DNA from: Flavobacteriaceae bacterium PS02338
Lineage (GTDB): Bacteria > Bacteroidota > Bacteroidia > Sphingobacteriales > Sphingobacteriaceae
Length of the DNA stretch: 64,000 nucleotides
Assembly: GCA_029959615.1 (NCBI GenBank)
Contig: JASCOD010000009.1
Span: 1 to 64,000, forward strand
Direction of reading: 5' to 3'
The notes below the pieces were generated by a model. That model searched no databases and was not told the origin of the DNA. It saw only the letters and a program-made list of their open reading frames with translations. The position numbers and the translations under genes are program-made. Shown here piece after piece: positions 9,924 through 18,727 of the stretch (position 1 is the stretch's first letter; every line of letters starts with the position of its first letter).

Positions 9924-10220
9924 AACGTAAGTTCGGGATAAGAAAAACTTTTTAAAGCTAGAAAAACTTGTATTTTGATGTAGAAAACACCTGTTTTTCT
10001 ACTGCTATTCTCGGTTCTGTCGCTTCGCGGACAAACTTTTTTCCTATAGATGAAAAAAGTATGCAAAAAAATCCACGGTTGCGCCCTGTTCTGTTAAAGG
10101 CAATGAGCAGGCTAATTGCTGCATCCCGAACAGGCCAAGACCGATTTCAGCAGAACGAAGAGACTTTGCCAAGGCTGGAGACAATGGAGAATCACAGAAA
10201 GCTTAACCCGAACTCAGGTT
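9924..10220 (+). mobile_element. MITE-like element, copy B, with imperfect terminal inverted repeats
   Basis: The left end AACGTAAGTTCGGGATAAG and the inverted right end (around CTTAACCCGAACTCAGGTT) match at about 16 of 19 positions. The element is 297 bp and flanked on both sides by AATAT (9919-9923 and 10221-10225), a possible 5-bp target duplication, though weak in AT-rich DNA. Inside are three hairpins: GTAGAAAA/TTTTCTAC (9980-9987, 9995-10002), ACTTTTTTC/GAAAAAAGT (10035-10043, 10052-10060) and CCTGTTC/GAACAGG (10085-10091, 10128-10134). It has no transposase. An 84-codon frame at 9968-10222 runs through it but looks like a by-product of the repeat. It sits between a histidine kinase and its presumed regulator. 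Confidence 0.65.
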
Positions 10221-10379
10221 AATATACTTTTAGGACTTAAATATCTCTCATGGATTGACGTTTTTAGGTAAGTTTATAGTGTAAGATTTAAACTCAAAAG
10301 ATTGCACTAATAATTTGGTGATTATCTTATTTAATATCATATTTGTTGCAATAACCTCATATCAAATAGCTTTCAATAT

Positions 10380-11687
10380 ATGCCTACTCATTTACTTCTT
10401 GTAGAAGATAACGAACTCGAAAGAGGTTTGTATACACGCATATTAGTTTCTGAGGGTCATAAGGTTACGCAAGCAGAAAATCTTACTGCTGCCAAAAAAA
10501 TAGCAGACGAACAGGAAATAGATATTGTTATTCTTGATGTGAATTTGCCTGATGGAAATGGTTTGGACTTTATCACATCATTAAAGAGAAGTAGACCCAA
10601 TTTGGAGATCATTGTTTTTACCTCTCGTGGAAGTATAGACGATGGTGTTAAATCTATTAAATTGGGTGCTTCTGATTATATGGTGAAAGGAGATTCACCC
10701 ATTAAGCTAATTGCGATGATAGAGCAGGCCAAAAATGCGCTATTAAGCAAGCCTAGTTCCAGTATCAGGGTTAATGAACAAGTATCTAAAGGTTTCGATA
10801 CGATTATAGGTAAATCTGAAGCCATTGAAAAGGCTAAAGATATGGCCAGAAAGGTGGCGGTTACCAATGCGAGTGTGTTGCTTTTGGGGCAGACTGGTGT
10901 GGGTAAAGATCTTTTTGCTGAAGCGATCCATCTGGCTAGTCCGAGGCATGATGCCAATTTTGTTGCGATCAACTGTAGTGCGATAAGTAAGGAGATTTTG
11001 GAAAGTGAATTGTTCGGCTATAAAGCAGGTGCCTTTACGGGTGCGCAGAAAGACAAGAAGGGGCTTTTTGAAATTGCGCACAAGGGAACTATTTTTCTGG
11101 ATGAAATTGGTGAAATGAATGTTGAGCTGCAAGCCAGGATTTTAAGGGTATTACAAAATGGGAGTTTCATTAAGCTTGGAGATACCAAAGCTACCACCGT
11201 TGATTGTAGGTTAATTGCAGCGACCAATGTAGATTTGCAAAAAGCCATTGTTAAGGGTGTGTTTCGTGAAGATCTTTTTTATCGTATTTCTTCCTTTACG
11301 ATTAAAATTCCGTCTCTGAATGATCGTGAAGATGATATCAGTTTACTGGTAGAACATTTTGTAGAGACGCTTTCTAAAAAGTTGGGCTTGCCAAAGCCAA
11401 AAATCAGTCATGGGTTTGTGAAGCTTTTACAGTCGCACCATTACAAAGGCAATGTTAGGGAGCTGATTAATCATATAGAACGTGCGCTAATTTTAGGCAA
11501 TGGTGAGTTGTTGCCTGAATTGCTAGAGGTATCTTTACCTAAAAAGGGTTCGGCAGTTAATTCTTTAGAGCGTATTGAATTGGCGCATATTAAAGAGGTA
11601 TTGGAGCAATGCCAAGGCAACAAACGTAAGACGGCTAGAAAGTTGGGTATTTCTATTGCTACTTTATATCGAAAATTAGAAGAGTAG
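10380..11687 (+). CDS. NtrC-family sigma-54-dependent response regulator
   Basis: The 435 residues contain three domains. The receiver domain (1-120) has the acidic pair near 10, phospho-acceptor Asp53 in ILDVNLPDG, Thr81 and Lys103. The AAA+ domain (about 140-370) has Walker A GQTGVGKD (170-177), the sigma-54 contact loop GAFTGA (217-222) and Walker B GTIFLDE (236-242). A Fis-type helix-turn-helix lies at the C-terminus (about 393-435). It should activate sigma-54 promoters when phosphorylated. The TPR histidine kinase upstream is the obvious partner. Targets are not shown by sequence; the flanking adhesin and PorP/SprF genes are candidates by position only. Confidence 0.95.
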   Translation: MPTHLLLVEDNELERGLYTRILVSEGHKVTQAENLTAAKKIADEQEIDIVILDVNLPDGNGLDFITSLKRSRPNLEIIVFTSRGSIDDGVKSIKLGASDYMVKGDSPIKLIAMIEQAKNALLSKPSSSIRVNEQVSKGFDTIIGKSEAIEKAKDMARKVAVTNASVLLLGQTGVGKDLFAEAIHLASPRHDANFVAINCSAISKEILESELFGYKAGAFTGAQKDKKGLFEIAHKGTIFLDEIGEMNVELQARILRVLQNGSFIKLGDTKATTVDCRLIAATNVDLQKAIVKGVFREDLFYRISSFTIKIPSLNDREDDISLLVEHFVETLSKKLGLPKPKISHGFVKLLQSHHYKGNVRELINHIERALILGNGELLPELLEVSLPKKGSAVNSLERIELAHIKEVLEQCQGNKRKTARKLGISIATLYRKLEE

Positions 11688-11735
11688 CTTTACTCTCTGG
11701 TCGCTTGAATTTCTTAATTATTTTCGTGTATCGTT

Positions 11736-12475
11736 AAAAAAACAGATGTCTCCCCGAAGGTTCGGAGCATGCTATAGCGTCGACATGACAGGAGGTGTTA
11801 TAGCTGATCTTTTAACTTAAGCGGTTTCGTCATTGCGAACAGAAGCTGGGGATTTGCCTTGGAGTGAAGCAATCTATACTGCTAATTAAACCAAAGAAGG
11901 ATTTAACGGAAATGTAAATCTGTTTAAACAAGAAACAGATGTTTCGACAGGCTCAACATGATAGGAGGTGCTATAGCTGATCGTTTAACTTAAGCGGTTT
12001 CGTCATTGCGAACAGAATCTGGGGATTTACTTTAGAGTGAAGCAATCTATATTGCTAATTAAACCAAAGAAGGATTTAATGGAAATGTAAATCTGTTTAA
12101 ACAAAAAAACAGATGTTTCGACAAAGCTCAACATGACAGGACGTGTTATAGCTGATCGTTTAACTTAAGCGGTTTCGTCATTGCGAACAGAAGCTGGGGA
12201 TTTGCCTTGGAGTGAAGCAATCTATATCGCTAATTAAACCAAACAAGAATTTAATGGAAATGTAAGTCTGTTTAAACAAAAAAACAGATGTTTCGACAGT
12301 CTCAACATGACAGTACGTGCTATAGTTTATCGTTTAACTTAAGCGGTTTCGTCATTGCGAAAAGAAGCGGGGGATTTGCCTTGGAGTGAAGCCATCTATA
12401 TTGCTCGTTAAACTAAACAAGGATTTAACGGAAAGATTGCTTCGTCGCTGTGCTTCCCTCGCAATGACGAAATAG
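11736..12475. repeat. Tandem array of about four 174-bp non-coding units
   Basis: GCGGTTTCGTCATTGCGAA recurs at 11821, 11994, 12169 and 12343 (spacings 173, 175 and 174 bp). Each unit also carries a hairpin of the form ATCTGTTT/AAACAGAT, the phrase TTTCGACAGGCTCAACATGA and GAAGCAATCTATA. The array closes with an inverted arm (GATTGCTTCGTCGC, then CTCGCAATGACGAAA) near 12434-12468. It is thus built from the same palindrome family found at 23324, 53390 and 61338. No coding frame spans the units. Confidence 0.85.
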
Positions 12476-12576
12476 GTGTTATGATCTGTGCGTGAGGTCA
12501 ATTGATGTATTCTTGATCATCTAATTTTAATTCTCTTTTATTGGTTGACTTGATAAGCGTGTCAATTTTGATATAG

Positions 12577-12604
12577 GCGTATCATTATGATACGCTTTTT
12601 TTTT
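12577..12604 (+). terminator. Strong intrinsic terminator in a gene-free region
   Basis: GCGTATCA (12577-12584), loop TTA, TGATACGC (12588-12595) and a run of nine T form an ideal intrinsic terminator. It lies about 890 bp past the nearest upstream stop codon, so it probably ends a long 3' UTR or an unrecognised transcript. The rest of 12605-12957 holds no gene that I can support; it is the upstream region of the PorP/SprF gene. Confidence 0.8.
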
Positions 12605-12957
12605 GATTGTAGAGATTTTGGTTGTGTGTATTTTACTGATAAATAAGTGTTTATGTGTTTTTTGATTGATCTGGAATCATATTGGTAGACAAAGAGAAAA
12701 ACGCCTTACATCTGACTTTATAAAGTAAGAGGACTGGGGTTTTTTAATGATAAATAAGGCGCTTGATGAATCTGCACTGAGATGTTGATTTCATTTTATA
12801 GGATTGATTTGATCAAGCTATAGGTCAATTAAAGCTTTCGTTTTCATTATTAATAAAAGTTAAACCAATTAATACATATACAAAGCGGTGTCTCATTGGC
12901 ACATTTATAACAGAAGATGGTATGAAGCAAAGCATCCATCTTTTTAAGATCAAGATA

Positions 12958-13839
12958 ATGAATAAGATCAGTAGAGTTTTTTTGATGGGCCTGTGTTTAG
13001 TGGGCTTTAAATCTCAGGCGCAGATTAACCCCTTAGGTGCGCAATATTTTCAGAACCAATATTTAGCTAATCCGGCTATGGCAGGTCTTACGCAAGGCTA
13101 TGAAATAGGAACGGCAGTAAAGGGACAATGGACGTCTATTGAGGGAGCACCGATTGTACAAGCCGTTACACTTACCTACGGCTCTGAAAGTCGCAAAGTT
13201 GGTGTGGGTCTATCTTTTTACAATGAAACAGCGGGTATATTAAAACGAACTAGCGTAAAAGGTACCTATACCTATCATCTGCCGCTTAATAGCAGTGCTG
13301 ATTTTCTTGATTTTGGTCTTTCGGCTGGTTATGTAGGTGAGCGAATTGATTTTGCAAAGGTAAAAGGTGAAATTGATGACGCCTCACTTTTTAATTTTAA
13401 TGCAAGGCAACTCTATTTTGATGCAGATTTTGGAATGACCTACCGTAAGGGTGGATTAAGCTTTCAAGGTGTGTTACCTAATTTGAGAAGGTTATGGAGG
13501 AAAGAGCCCATTGCAAATATTTCCGATCGGTCTCGCTATTTATTGATGCTAAGCTACCGTTTGCCTCTTGATCAAGGGAGTACAAGTGTAGAACCTAAGG
13601 TGGTGTTTCGTAATGTGCAGAATTTTAAAAATATAGTTGATATTGGAGCAGCAGTAGATTTTGTGGATGGTAAGTTGGTGTTCAACGGTATCTATCATAC
13701 TACGGGTAGCGTTACGCTAGGCATGGGTACTGTTTTTGAGAAAAAACTAGCTATTATGTTTCAGTATACCACCAATACTTCGGACCTACAGGGTTATAGT
13801 AATGGGGAGGCAGAACTTGCAGTTAAGTATCGCTTTTAG
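12958..13839 (+). CDS. PorP/SprF family type IX secretion membrane protein
   Basis: The mature protein begins QINPLGAQYFQNQYLANPA, the conserved N-terminus of the PorP/SprF family, followed by alternating beta strands and an aromatic C-terminus (AVKYRF) typical of outer-membrane barrels. I choose the ATG at 12958 because it gives a clean 22-residue signal peptide (MNKISRVF to SQAQ). An in-frame ATG at 12922 would add 12 residues ahead of it. Family members such as SprF are needed for secretion or anchoring of particular T9SS cargo, often giant adhesins encoded nearby. The CHU_C adhesin at 1-6890 is the natural cargo candidate, which is inference from location. Length, about 293 residues, is normal. 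Confidence 0.9.
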   Translation: MNKISRVFLMGLCLVGFKSQAQINPLGAQYFQNQYLANPAMAGLTQGYEIGTAVKGQWTSIEGAPIVQAVTLTYGSESRKVGVGLSFYNETAGILKRTSVKGTYTYHLPLNSSADFLDFGLSAGYVGERIDFAKVKGEIDDASLFNFNARQLYFDADFGMTYRKGGLSFQGVLPNLRRLWRKEPIANISDRSRYLLMLSYRLPLDQGSTSVEPKVVFRNVQNFKNIVDIGAAVDFVDGKLVFNGIYHTTGSVTLGMGTVFEKKLAIMFQYTTNTSDLQGYSNGEAELAVKYRF

Positions 13840-14047
13840 ACGTTATAGAAATATTTTACGAATGGTTTGTTCGAGTTTGTTACTTTTGTAGGTATCGACA
13901 GACTGAATTCGGTTCCATGCCTGCAATCTGGCTAGTAATGATATCGATATAGGTTTCTAGCTGTTAGAGATTAGTTGCTTCAAAATCTATATAGAAACTG
14001 ATTGCCAATTGTCTGTTGATGGATGTATCAAAAATATTCTTTAAGAC

Positions 14048-14461
14048 ATGAAAAATACGCAATGCTGGCTAGTGAAATCTGAGCCTTTTAAATACAGTTG
14101 GGAGAAGTTTAATGAAGACGGTCGCACTTTTTGGGATGGGGTACGTAATTATCAAGCTCGTAACAATTTAAAAGCAATGAAAGAGGGGGATCTAGTACTT
14201 TTTTATCATAGCAATGAGGGGAAAAACGTAGTTGGTGTAGCTAAAGTAGTGAAAGAATTCTATCAGGATCCAACTACATCAGATCCAAATTGGGTGGTAG
14301 TGGATTTAGCACCGGTTGAGACTTTGAAAAATCCTGTAACCTTGGAACAGATCAAAGCCGAAGAAAGCTTGAAAGACATTTCTTTGGTTCGTCAAGGTCG
14401 CTTGTCGGTAATGCCCTTAAAAGTTACGGAGTTCGATAAGATTCTGGAAATGGGCAGCTGA
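14048..14461 (+). CDS. EVE domain-containing protein
   Basis: The 137 residues begin CWLVKSEPFKYSWEKF and contain FWDGVRNYQARNNLKAM, GDLVLFYHS and VGVAKVVKEFY. Together these define the EVE (PUA-like) fold, related to human THYN1 and to YTH domains that bind modified nucleotides. The single domain covers the full length. It is a lone gene; the next gene on the strand begins about 240 bp later. The cellular role of stand-alone bacterial EVE proteins is not settled; binding of modified bases in RNA or DNA is the usual inference. Confidence 0.93.
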   Translation: MKNTQCWLVKSEPFKYSWEKFNEDGRTFWDGVRNYQARNNLKAMKEGDLVLFYHSNEGKNVVGVAKVVKEFYQDPTTSDPNWVVVDLAPVETLKNPVTLEQIKAEESLKDISLVRQGRLSVMPLKVTEFDKILEMGS

Positions 14462-14498
14462 TATTCTTCAAGCATTTAAAAATAGCTCAAGTTTTAAG

Positions 14499-14588
14499 CC
14501 CGTTGCAACGGGTTTGCAGTTAAATATCTCTTTTGTTCTACGATTTAGATTGTAGGGCAAAAGTTTGTTTGTTGGGTATTATACCCAA
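14499..14588. repeat. Two short palindromes after the EVE gene
   Basis: CCCGTTGCAACGGG (14499-14512) is a perfect palindrome within AAG...TTT flanks. TTGGGTATTATACCCAA (14572-14588) is a second hairpin with a 3-nt loop. A related hairpin built from TACCCAA and TTGGGTA occurs at 59600-59620. Either may serve as a terminator, but long T runs are missing. Confidence 0.5.
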
Positions 14589-14703
14589 TCATTATAGTTT
14601 ATCAAGCAAAGCTAGTTCACGTTAAAAATAGTTAAAACAAGAGTGGTGTAATGAGATTGGCATTTCTATTGTGTGTTTGAGCTAGTTTTAACCAAACAAC
14701 AAA

Positions 14704-15225
14704 ATGAAATTCCTTTTAATGTTCCTCTGCTTTTGTGGCTTGTCTTTTTTTTCTTACGCTCAAATCGAAAATATAGGAGATTACGAAATAAAAGTAGTTT
14801 CCTATCGCTATAAAACTACTAAAGGTAAACTCAAAAAAGTAACTCCAGAAGGTATGGGCATAGAAGACTACAAAGGGAATTACATCATATTTAGGACGCC
14901 AGATATTGTAAGGGTAAAAGTTAGAAGGAGAGGTTTGACGGTTGGTAAAGCTGCTTCTGTTGGTACATTGCTGGGTTTGGGGATTGGCGGTGGATTATGG
15001 TCTTTAGATGAGAGCGGAGAAAATACCGCTGATTTGGCAAAGTTAACTCTGGTGCTTACTGCATCGGGTGCAGTTATAGGTACGGCTGTAGGAGGAGTTG
15101 CTGAGCTGTCTAATCAAAAGTTAACCTTAAATGTTAATGGTAGTGAGGAGTATTTCAAAAAGAACTACCAACGACTGGAGAAGTATGTAGATACAACTCC
15201 CGAAATGCAACATGTAAGTAACTAG
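14704..15225 (+). CDS. Exported glycine-zipper protein of unknown function
   Basis: The 173 residues start with a clear signal peptide (MKFLLMFL to FFSYAQ, about 20 residues). A basic stretch follows, then two glycine-rich hydrophobic segments: GTLLGLGIGGGLW near 97-110 and VIGTAVGGVAEL near 120-135. This resembles glycine-zipper segments that pack in membranes. I do not recognise a named family. The stop codon overlaps that of the convergent antiporter gene in the tetranucleotide CTAG (15222-15225). It is probably a periplasmic or membrane-associated protein. Confidence 0.7.
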   Translation: MKFLLMFLCFCGLSFFSYAQIENIGDYEIKVVSYRYKTTKGKLKKVTPEGMGIEDYKGNYIIFRTPDIVRVKVRRRGLTVGKAASVGTLLGLGIGGGLWSLDESGENTADLAKLTLVLTASGAVIGTAVGGVAELSNQKLTLNVNGSEEYFKKNYQRLEKYVDTTPEMQHVSN

Positions 15226-16412
15226 TGCACTTCTAATAATTTATCACTTTTTCTGCTAGATATTAAGCCAATACTCATGATAATACTAGAGCCTAATACT
15301 ACCATAAATAAGAAAGGAGTTCCTATCTCTGGAATTTTCATGTGCTGAGGTAGGTTGTAGTAAAGTAATATGCTAATTAGTCCTCTAGGTGTAACAAAGC
15401 CTTCTGGAAAAACATGCTCTTTCTTAAAGAAATATAGGTAAGCAAACCTGATCATGTAAATACTGCCTAATATGATAATTCCATTTGCGATGGTGTTGAA
15501 ATCATTTAGTTGATTGATATTCATTGTGAAGCCAAATATCACAAAGAAAAATGTTCTAATGATGAATGCTGTTTCGGCAGATAATTGATGTAATTGGGTT
15601 AAGTCGTTAGATAGGTTTTTATAGATGAATATAGACCTAAACCATACATGTTTAATGGTATCGGCATTGTTCAAAAATAAACCAAAAGATAAAATTAACA
15701 CCAGGGCGGATAAATGGAAAGATTGACCTATGGCGTACACCATAATCAAAATTGAGATGATTAGAAAAAACTTAATATGATGTTTTAATCTTCCCATTAA
15801 ATAAAGCAAAGTAATGCAGGCTACTACCGAAAGCAGTAAAATTAATATGGTGTTCGCTGCTAATTCGCCAAAAGAACCAATAGTAATGTGCTGATTAGAT
15901 ACAGCGAAATTTAGTAGGATAATGCCTAAAATATCCGAAAATGAGCTCTCATAAATAATAAATTCTTTGCTCTTTTTGTTAATATTAGCTACAGAAGGAA
16001 TGGCAATGGCAGAGCTAATTACACTAAATGGAATAGCATTTACAAAGCATAAATAAAGTTCTTTGCCCGTAATCTGATAAATGATAAACGTAATTACAGC
16101 AACAGTAGCTATTAAGATAATAAAGGCGGATAAAAAGGCACCTTTAATTACCTTGTTCTTGTCTTTGGCGTACTTAAGCTCTAGCGAACCCTCAAACACT
16201 ATTAAAATAAGGCCTACAGTACCTAATGTTGGTAATATCTGTAAGAAATTGTAAGTGTGTATCTGTAGTTTGTCGACTAAAATTCTGAGACCTATGCCAA
16301 GTGTTAGCAGTAATAAAACTGATGGTAGTTTCGTTTTGCTAGCCACCAAATCAAATAGATAGGAGAAGATAACTAGCGCACTTAGAATAATGAGTACGGT
16401 ATAGGTAGTCAT
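15222..16412 (-). CDS. Cation:proton antiporter (CPA2/KefB-like membrane domain)
   Basis: The 396 residues are almost wholly hydrophobic, with about 11-12 predicted spans. SKTKLPSVLLLLTLGIGLR near the N-terminus and FEGSLELKY are typical of the Na+/H+ exchanger family. The ion site is expected at the aspartate of YESSFSDILGIILLNF (about residue 160). No cytoplasmic TrkA-N or TrkA-C regulatory domain is attached, so it is the membrane domain alone. It would exchange Na+ or K+ for H+ across the inner membrane. It lies just downstream of the thioesterase gene on the same strand (30 bp gap), so the two may be co-transcribed. Confidence 0.9.
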   Translation of the reverse strand: MTTYTVLIILSALVIFSYLFDLVASKTKLPSVLLLLTLGIGLRILVDKLQIHTYNFLQILPTLGTVGLILIVFEGSLELKYAKDKNKVIKGAFLSAFIILIATVAVITFIIYQITGKELYLCFVNAIPFSVISSAIAIPSVANINKKSKEFIIYESSFSDILGIILLNFAVSNQHITIGSFGELAANTILILLLSVVACITLLYLMGRLKHHIKFFLIISILIMVYAIGQSFHLSALVLILSFGLFLNNADTIKHVWFRSIFIYKNLSNDLTQLHQLSAETAFIIRTFFFVIFGFTMNINQLNDFNTIANGIIILGSIYMIRFAYLYFFKKEHVFPEGFVTPRGLISILLYYNLPQHMKIPEIGTPFLFMVVLGSSIIMSIGLISSRKSDKLLEVH

Positions 16413-16442
16413 ATTTCTTTTTTTGGAGCTTAATTAACAGAG

Positions 16443-16961
16443 TTATTTATTAGCAAATAATGCTTTAAGTTCAATAGCATCATTGGGCGCCATTTTTCCA
16501 GCCAAAACCAAGCGTAATTGTCTGCGGCGTAATGCGCCCTCGTAAAGTTCAGTTTCTTCTTCTGTTTCTGGTTGGAGTACTGGTACGGGTTTAGTGCCGG
16601 TTTCATCTACTGCTACAAAAGTATAGTATGCCTCGTTAGATTTCACCCTAGAGGCAGAAGGTACATGTTCGGCCCAAACGTCAAGCCTTACCTCTACCGA
16701 AGTGTTAAAAGAGCGGGTAACTTTAGCTTCAATAGTTACTACGTCGCCAAGCTTGATGGGTTGTTTAAACGAAACGTTATCTACAGAAGCGGTAACCACA
16801 ATACTGTTGCAGTGCTTTTGTGCAGAAATTGCAGCAGCAATATCCATCCAATGTAGCAGTCTTCCGCCCATTAAGTTGTTTAATGTATTGGTATCGTTCG
16901 GTAAAACAAGCTCATTCATTACCGTAAACGAGTTCTTAGGGCTTTTAACGTTTAAACTCAT
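16443..16961 (-). CDS. Acyl-CoA thioesterase (YciA/BACH-type hotdog fold)
   Basis: The 172 residues contain one hotdog domain. It has the N-terminal MNELVLPNDTNTLNNLMGG stretch, the following LLHWMDIAAAISAQKH helix, and VDNVSFKQPIKLGDVVTIEA. These are conserved in hexameric acyl-CoA hydrolases of the YciA/BACH group, with the catalytic Asn/Asp of the NLMGG...HWMD segment. The reaction is hydrolysis of acyl-CoA to free acid and CoA in the cytoplasm; chain-length preference cannot be read from sequence. It is the first gene of a probable pair with the antiporter. Confidence 0.92.
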   Translation of the reverse strand: MSLNVKSPKNSFTVMNELVLPNDTNTLNNLMGGRLLHWMDIAAAISAQKHCNSIVVTASVDNVSFKQPIKLGDVVTIEAKVTRSFNTSVEVRLDVWAEHVPSASRVKSNEAYYTFVAVDETGTKPVPVLQPETEEETELYEGALRRRQLRLVLAGKMAPNDAIELKALFANK

Positions 16962-17168
16962 GCGGCTAATTTAAAGAAATTAAGTTTTGTTGATGTAGGT
17001 TTTATGTAAAAGCAATATTTATAAGCCTAAGTTTTTTAAATCTATTTAATTAAAATATTTCCTATGTGGATGATTTAATAATAAAATAATTAATTATTTA
17101 TTTTAACTTAATAATATTATTTAATAAGTTTAAGCGGAAATTAATTTTTTATCTCTAACCAAAACTTT

Positions 17169-18722
17169 ATGAAGAAAATTTTACTTATTGCCTGTCTTGC
17201 TATTTGCTGTTATGGTACTAGCAAGGCCCAAGACATTTTAGTTAACCGGTATTTTAATAGTGCGACTTCTACTCCCGCTACTAGTGCTGGTGAAGATGAT
17301 ATGGTTGAGCTTCTGGTAGTTAAAGATCATTTAGACATTAGGAAGTATATTGTTAAGGATTATGCCAATGGGGGTAGTAATCTTGATGATGGTGGCTCCA
17401 AGTTTAGATTTAACAATATCAGCTTGTGGAGCAACTTGAGGTCGGGCACCACTATAGTGCTTCGTAGGTTATCTACTGACGAGCTAACAAGTTACACACC
17501 CGATGTTGATGCGTCAGATTTTAAAATAAGTATAGCCGTGAATGATACTAGGTATATGACGGATCTAGCTCCAACTAAATCTTGGAATTTTACCGTTAAT
17601 GAGGTGGTTTTAATTAGTGCCGACACGGAAAGTACAACTGGAGATGGGGCCAATAAAGCTGTACACGCTTTAGGTGTAGGGATTGGTAATTATTATGGGA
17701 GGGCGGTATGGAATGCTATCACGGCGCCTAAAACTTTATTAGATGGTTATACTGCGGGAAATAACTTAAAAGGCGTAGTTGCTTTAACTACACCAAATCA
17801 GGCTTCTTACACTACACCCTTTGATGTTAATGCTGATCTGATTTCTTTGCCTTCTTACTGGGTAAAGGAAACATCACTTATGGCGAACTTTCCAGGGGGC
17901 ATTCAGGTTTATCGTACAACCACACCCTACATGACTAGGGAGATGAATGCTTATGCTGTAGTGTTTGATCCTAGGATAGTAGAATTTAAGCCAGTTAAAT
18001 CGGCTACATTAAAAACACCTGAAGCATTTGTAAACGATGAAAGTGGTACGGTTTACGCTTGCATTAATGCTGGCTTTTTCTCTGGAACAACTATGTTGAG
18101 CCACTTGCAATATAATGGTACAACTAGTGCTAACAATGTAGCAAACCTTAGCAGGAATATATATAATGGTACGGCTAATACTTATTATCCTACTAGAGGT
18201 ACTTTTGGTTTGTCGCCAACTTGGAGCCCAGATATCACTTGGACTTATAAAGTAGGTAACGATGTTTATTCTTACACTACACCTTCGGATAACAATGTGA
18301 ATTTAGCTCCTCAGCCTCAGCCTACTGCTAATGGTGGAGTAAAATGGAATGTGGTTAGTGCAGTGGGTGGTTCTCCGGTTTTAGTAAAGGCGGGACAGAT
18401 TAATTTAACGGCAGATCAGGAATTGGTTAATGTGGATAATACGATACAGCGAGGTAGATCTGCTATTGGATACACTGCAGATGGTAAAGTTGTCTTGGTT
18501 GCTGTAGAGGGAGGTAACAGCACGGTAAGTCCAAGTGTAATGGGCTTATCACTAAATGAACTGGCCAATTTAATGAAGGATATGGGGTGTGTAGCGGCAT
18601 TAAACCTAGACGGGGGTGGCTCTACCTCTTTGCGTATCAGTAATCAGTTAACAGTACGTCCATCTGATAGTGGAAATGAGCGTACAATACCTGGGGCAAT
18701 TTTAATTAAATCTAAGAACTAA
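17169..18722 (+). CDS. Exported phosphodiester glycosidase family protein (NAGPA-like)
   Basis: The 517 residues start with a signal peptide ending SKAQ (about 21 residues). The C-terminal half carries the NAGPA (DUF2233) fold: ACINAGFFSG near 297-306, GRSAIGYTADGKVVLVAVEG near 430-449, and LNLDGGGSTSL near 478-488. Family members cleave N-acetylglucosamine-1-phosphodiesters, as in the mannose-6-phosphate uncovering enzyme, or related sugar phosphodiesters in cell-wall polymers. The N-terminal 250 residues look like an additional beta-rich domain. It leads a three-gene operon (gaps of 5 and 24 bp) whose other members are a T9SS-type exported protein and a lipoprotein. The substrate is unknown. 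Confidence 0.9.
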   Translation: MKKILLIACLAICCYGTSKAQDILVNRYFNSATSTPATSAGEDDMVELLVVKDHLDIRKYIVKDYANGGSNLDDGGSKFRFNNISLWSNLRSGTTIVLRRLSTDELTSYTPDVDASDFKISIAVNDTRYMTDLAPTKSWNFTVNEVVLISADTESTTGDGANKAVHALGVGIGNYYGRAVWNAITAPKTLLDGYTAGNNLKGVVALTTPNQASYTTPFDVNADLISLPSYWVKETSLMANFPGGIQVYRTTTPYMTREMNAYAVVFDPRIVEFKPVKSATLKTPEAFVNDESGTVYACINAGFFSGTTMLSHLQYNGTTSANNVANLSRNIYNGTANTYYPTRGTFGLSPTWSPDITWTYKVGNDVYSYTTPSDNNVNLAPQPQPTANGGVKWNVVSAVGGSPVLVKAGQINLTADQELVNVDNTIQRGRSAIGYTADGKVVLVAVEGGNSTVSPSVMGLSLNELANLMKDMGCVAALNLDGGGSTSLRISNQLTVRPSDSGNERTIPGAILIKSKN

Positions 18723-18727
18723 ATCTC

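Noticed and set aside
9968..10222. 84-residue protein gene
   Set aside because: It lies wholly inside a repeat element whose other copy does not keep the frame.
11736..12475. CRISPR array
   Set aside because: Units are about 174 bp and similar throughout, with no unique spacers between short repeats and no cas genes.
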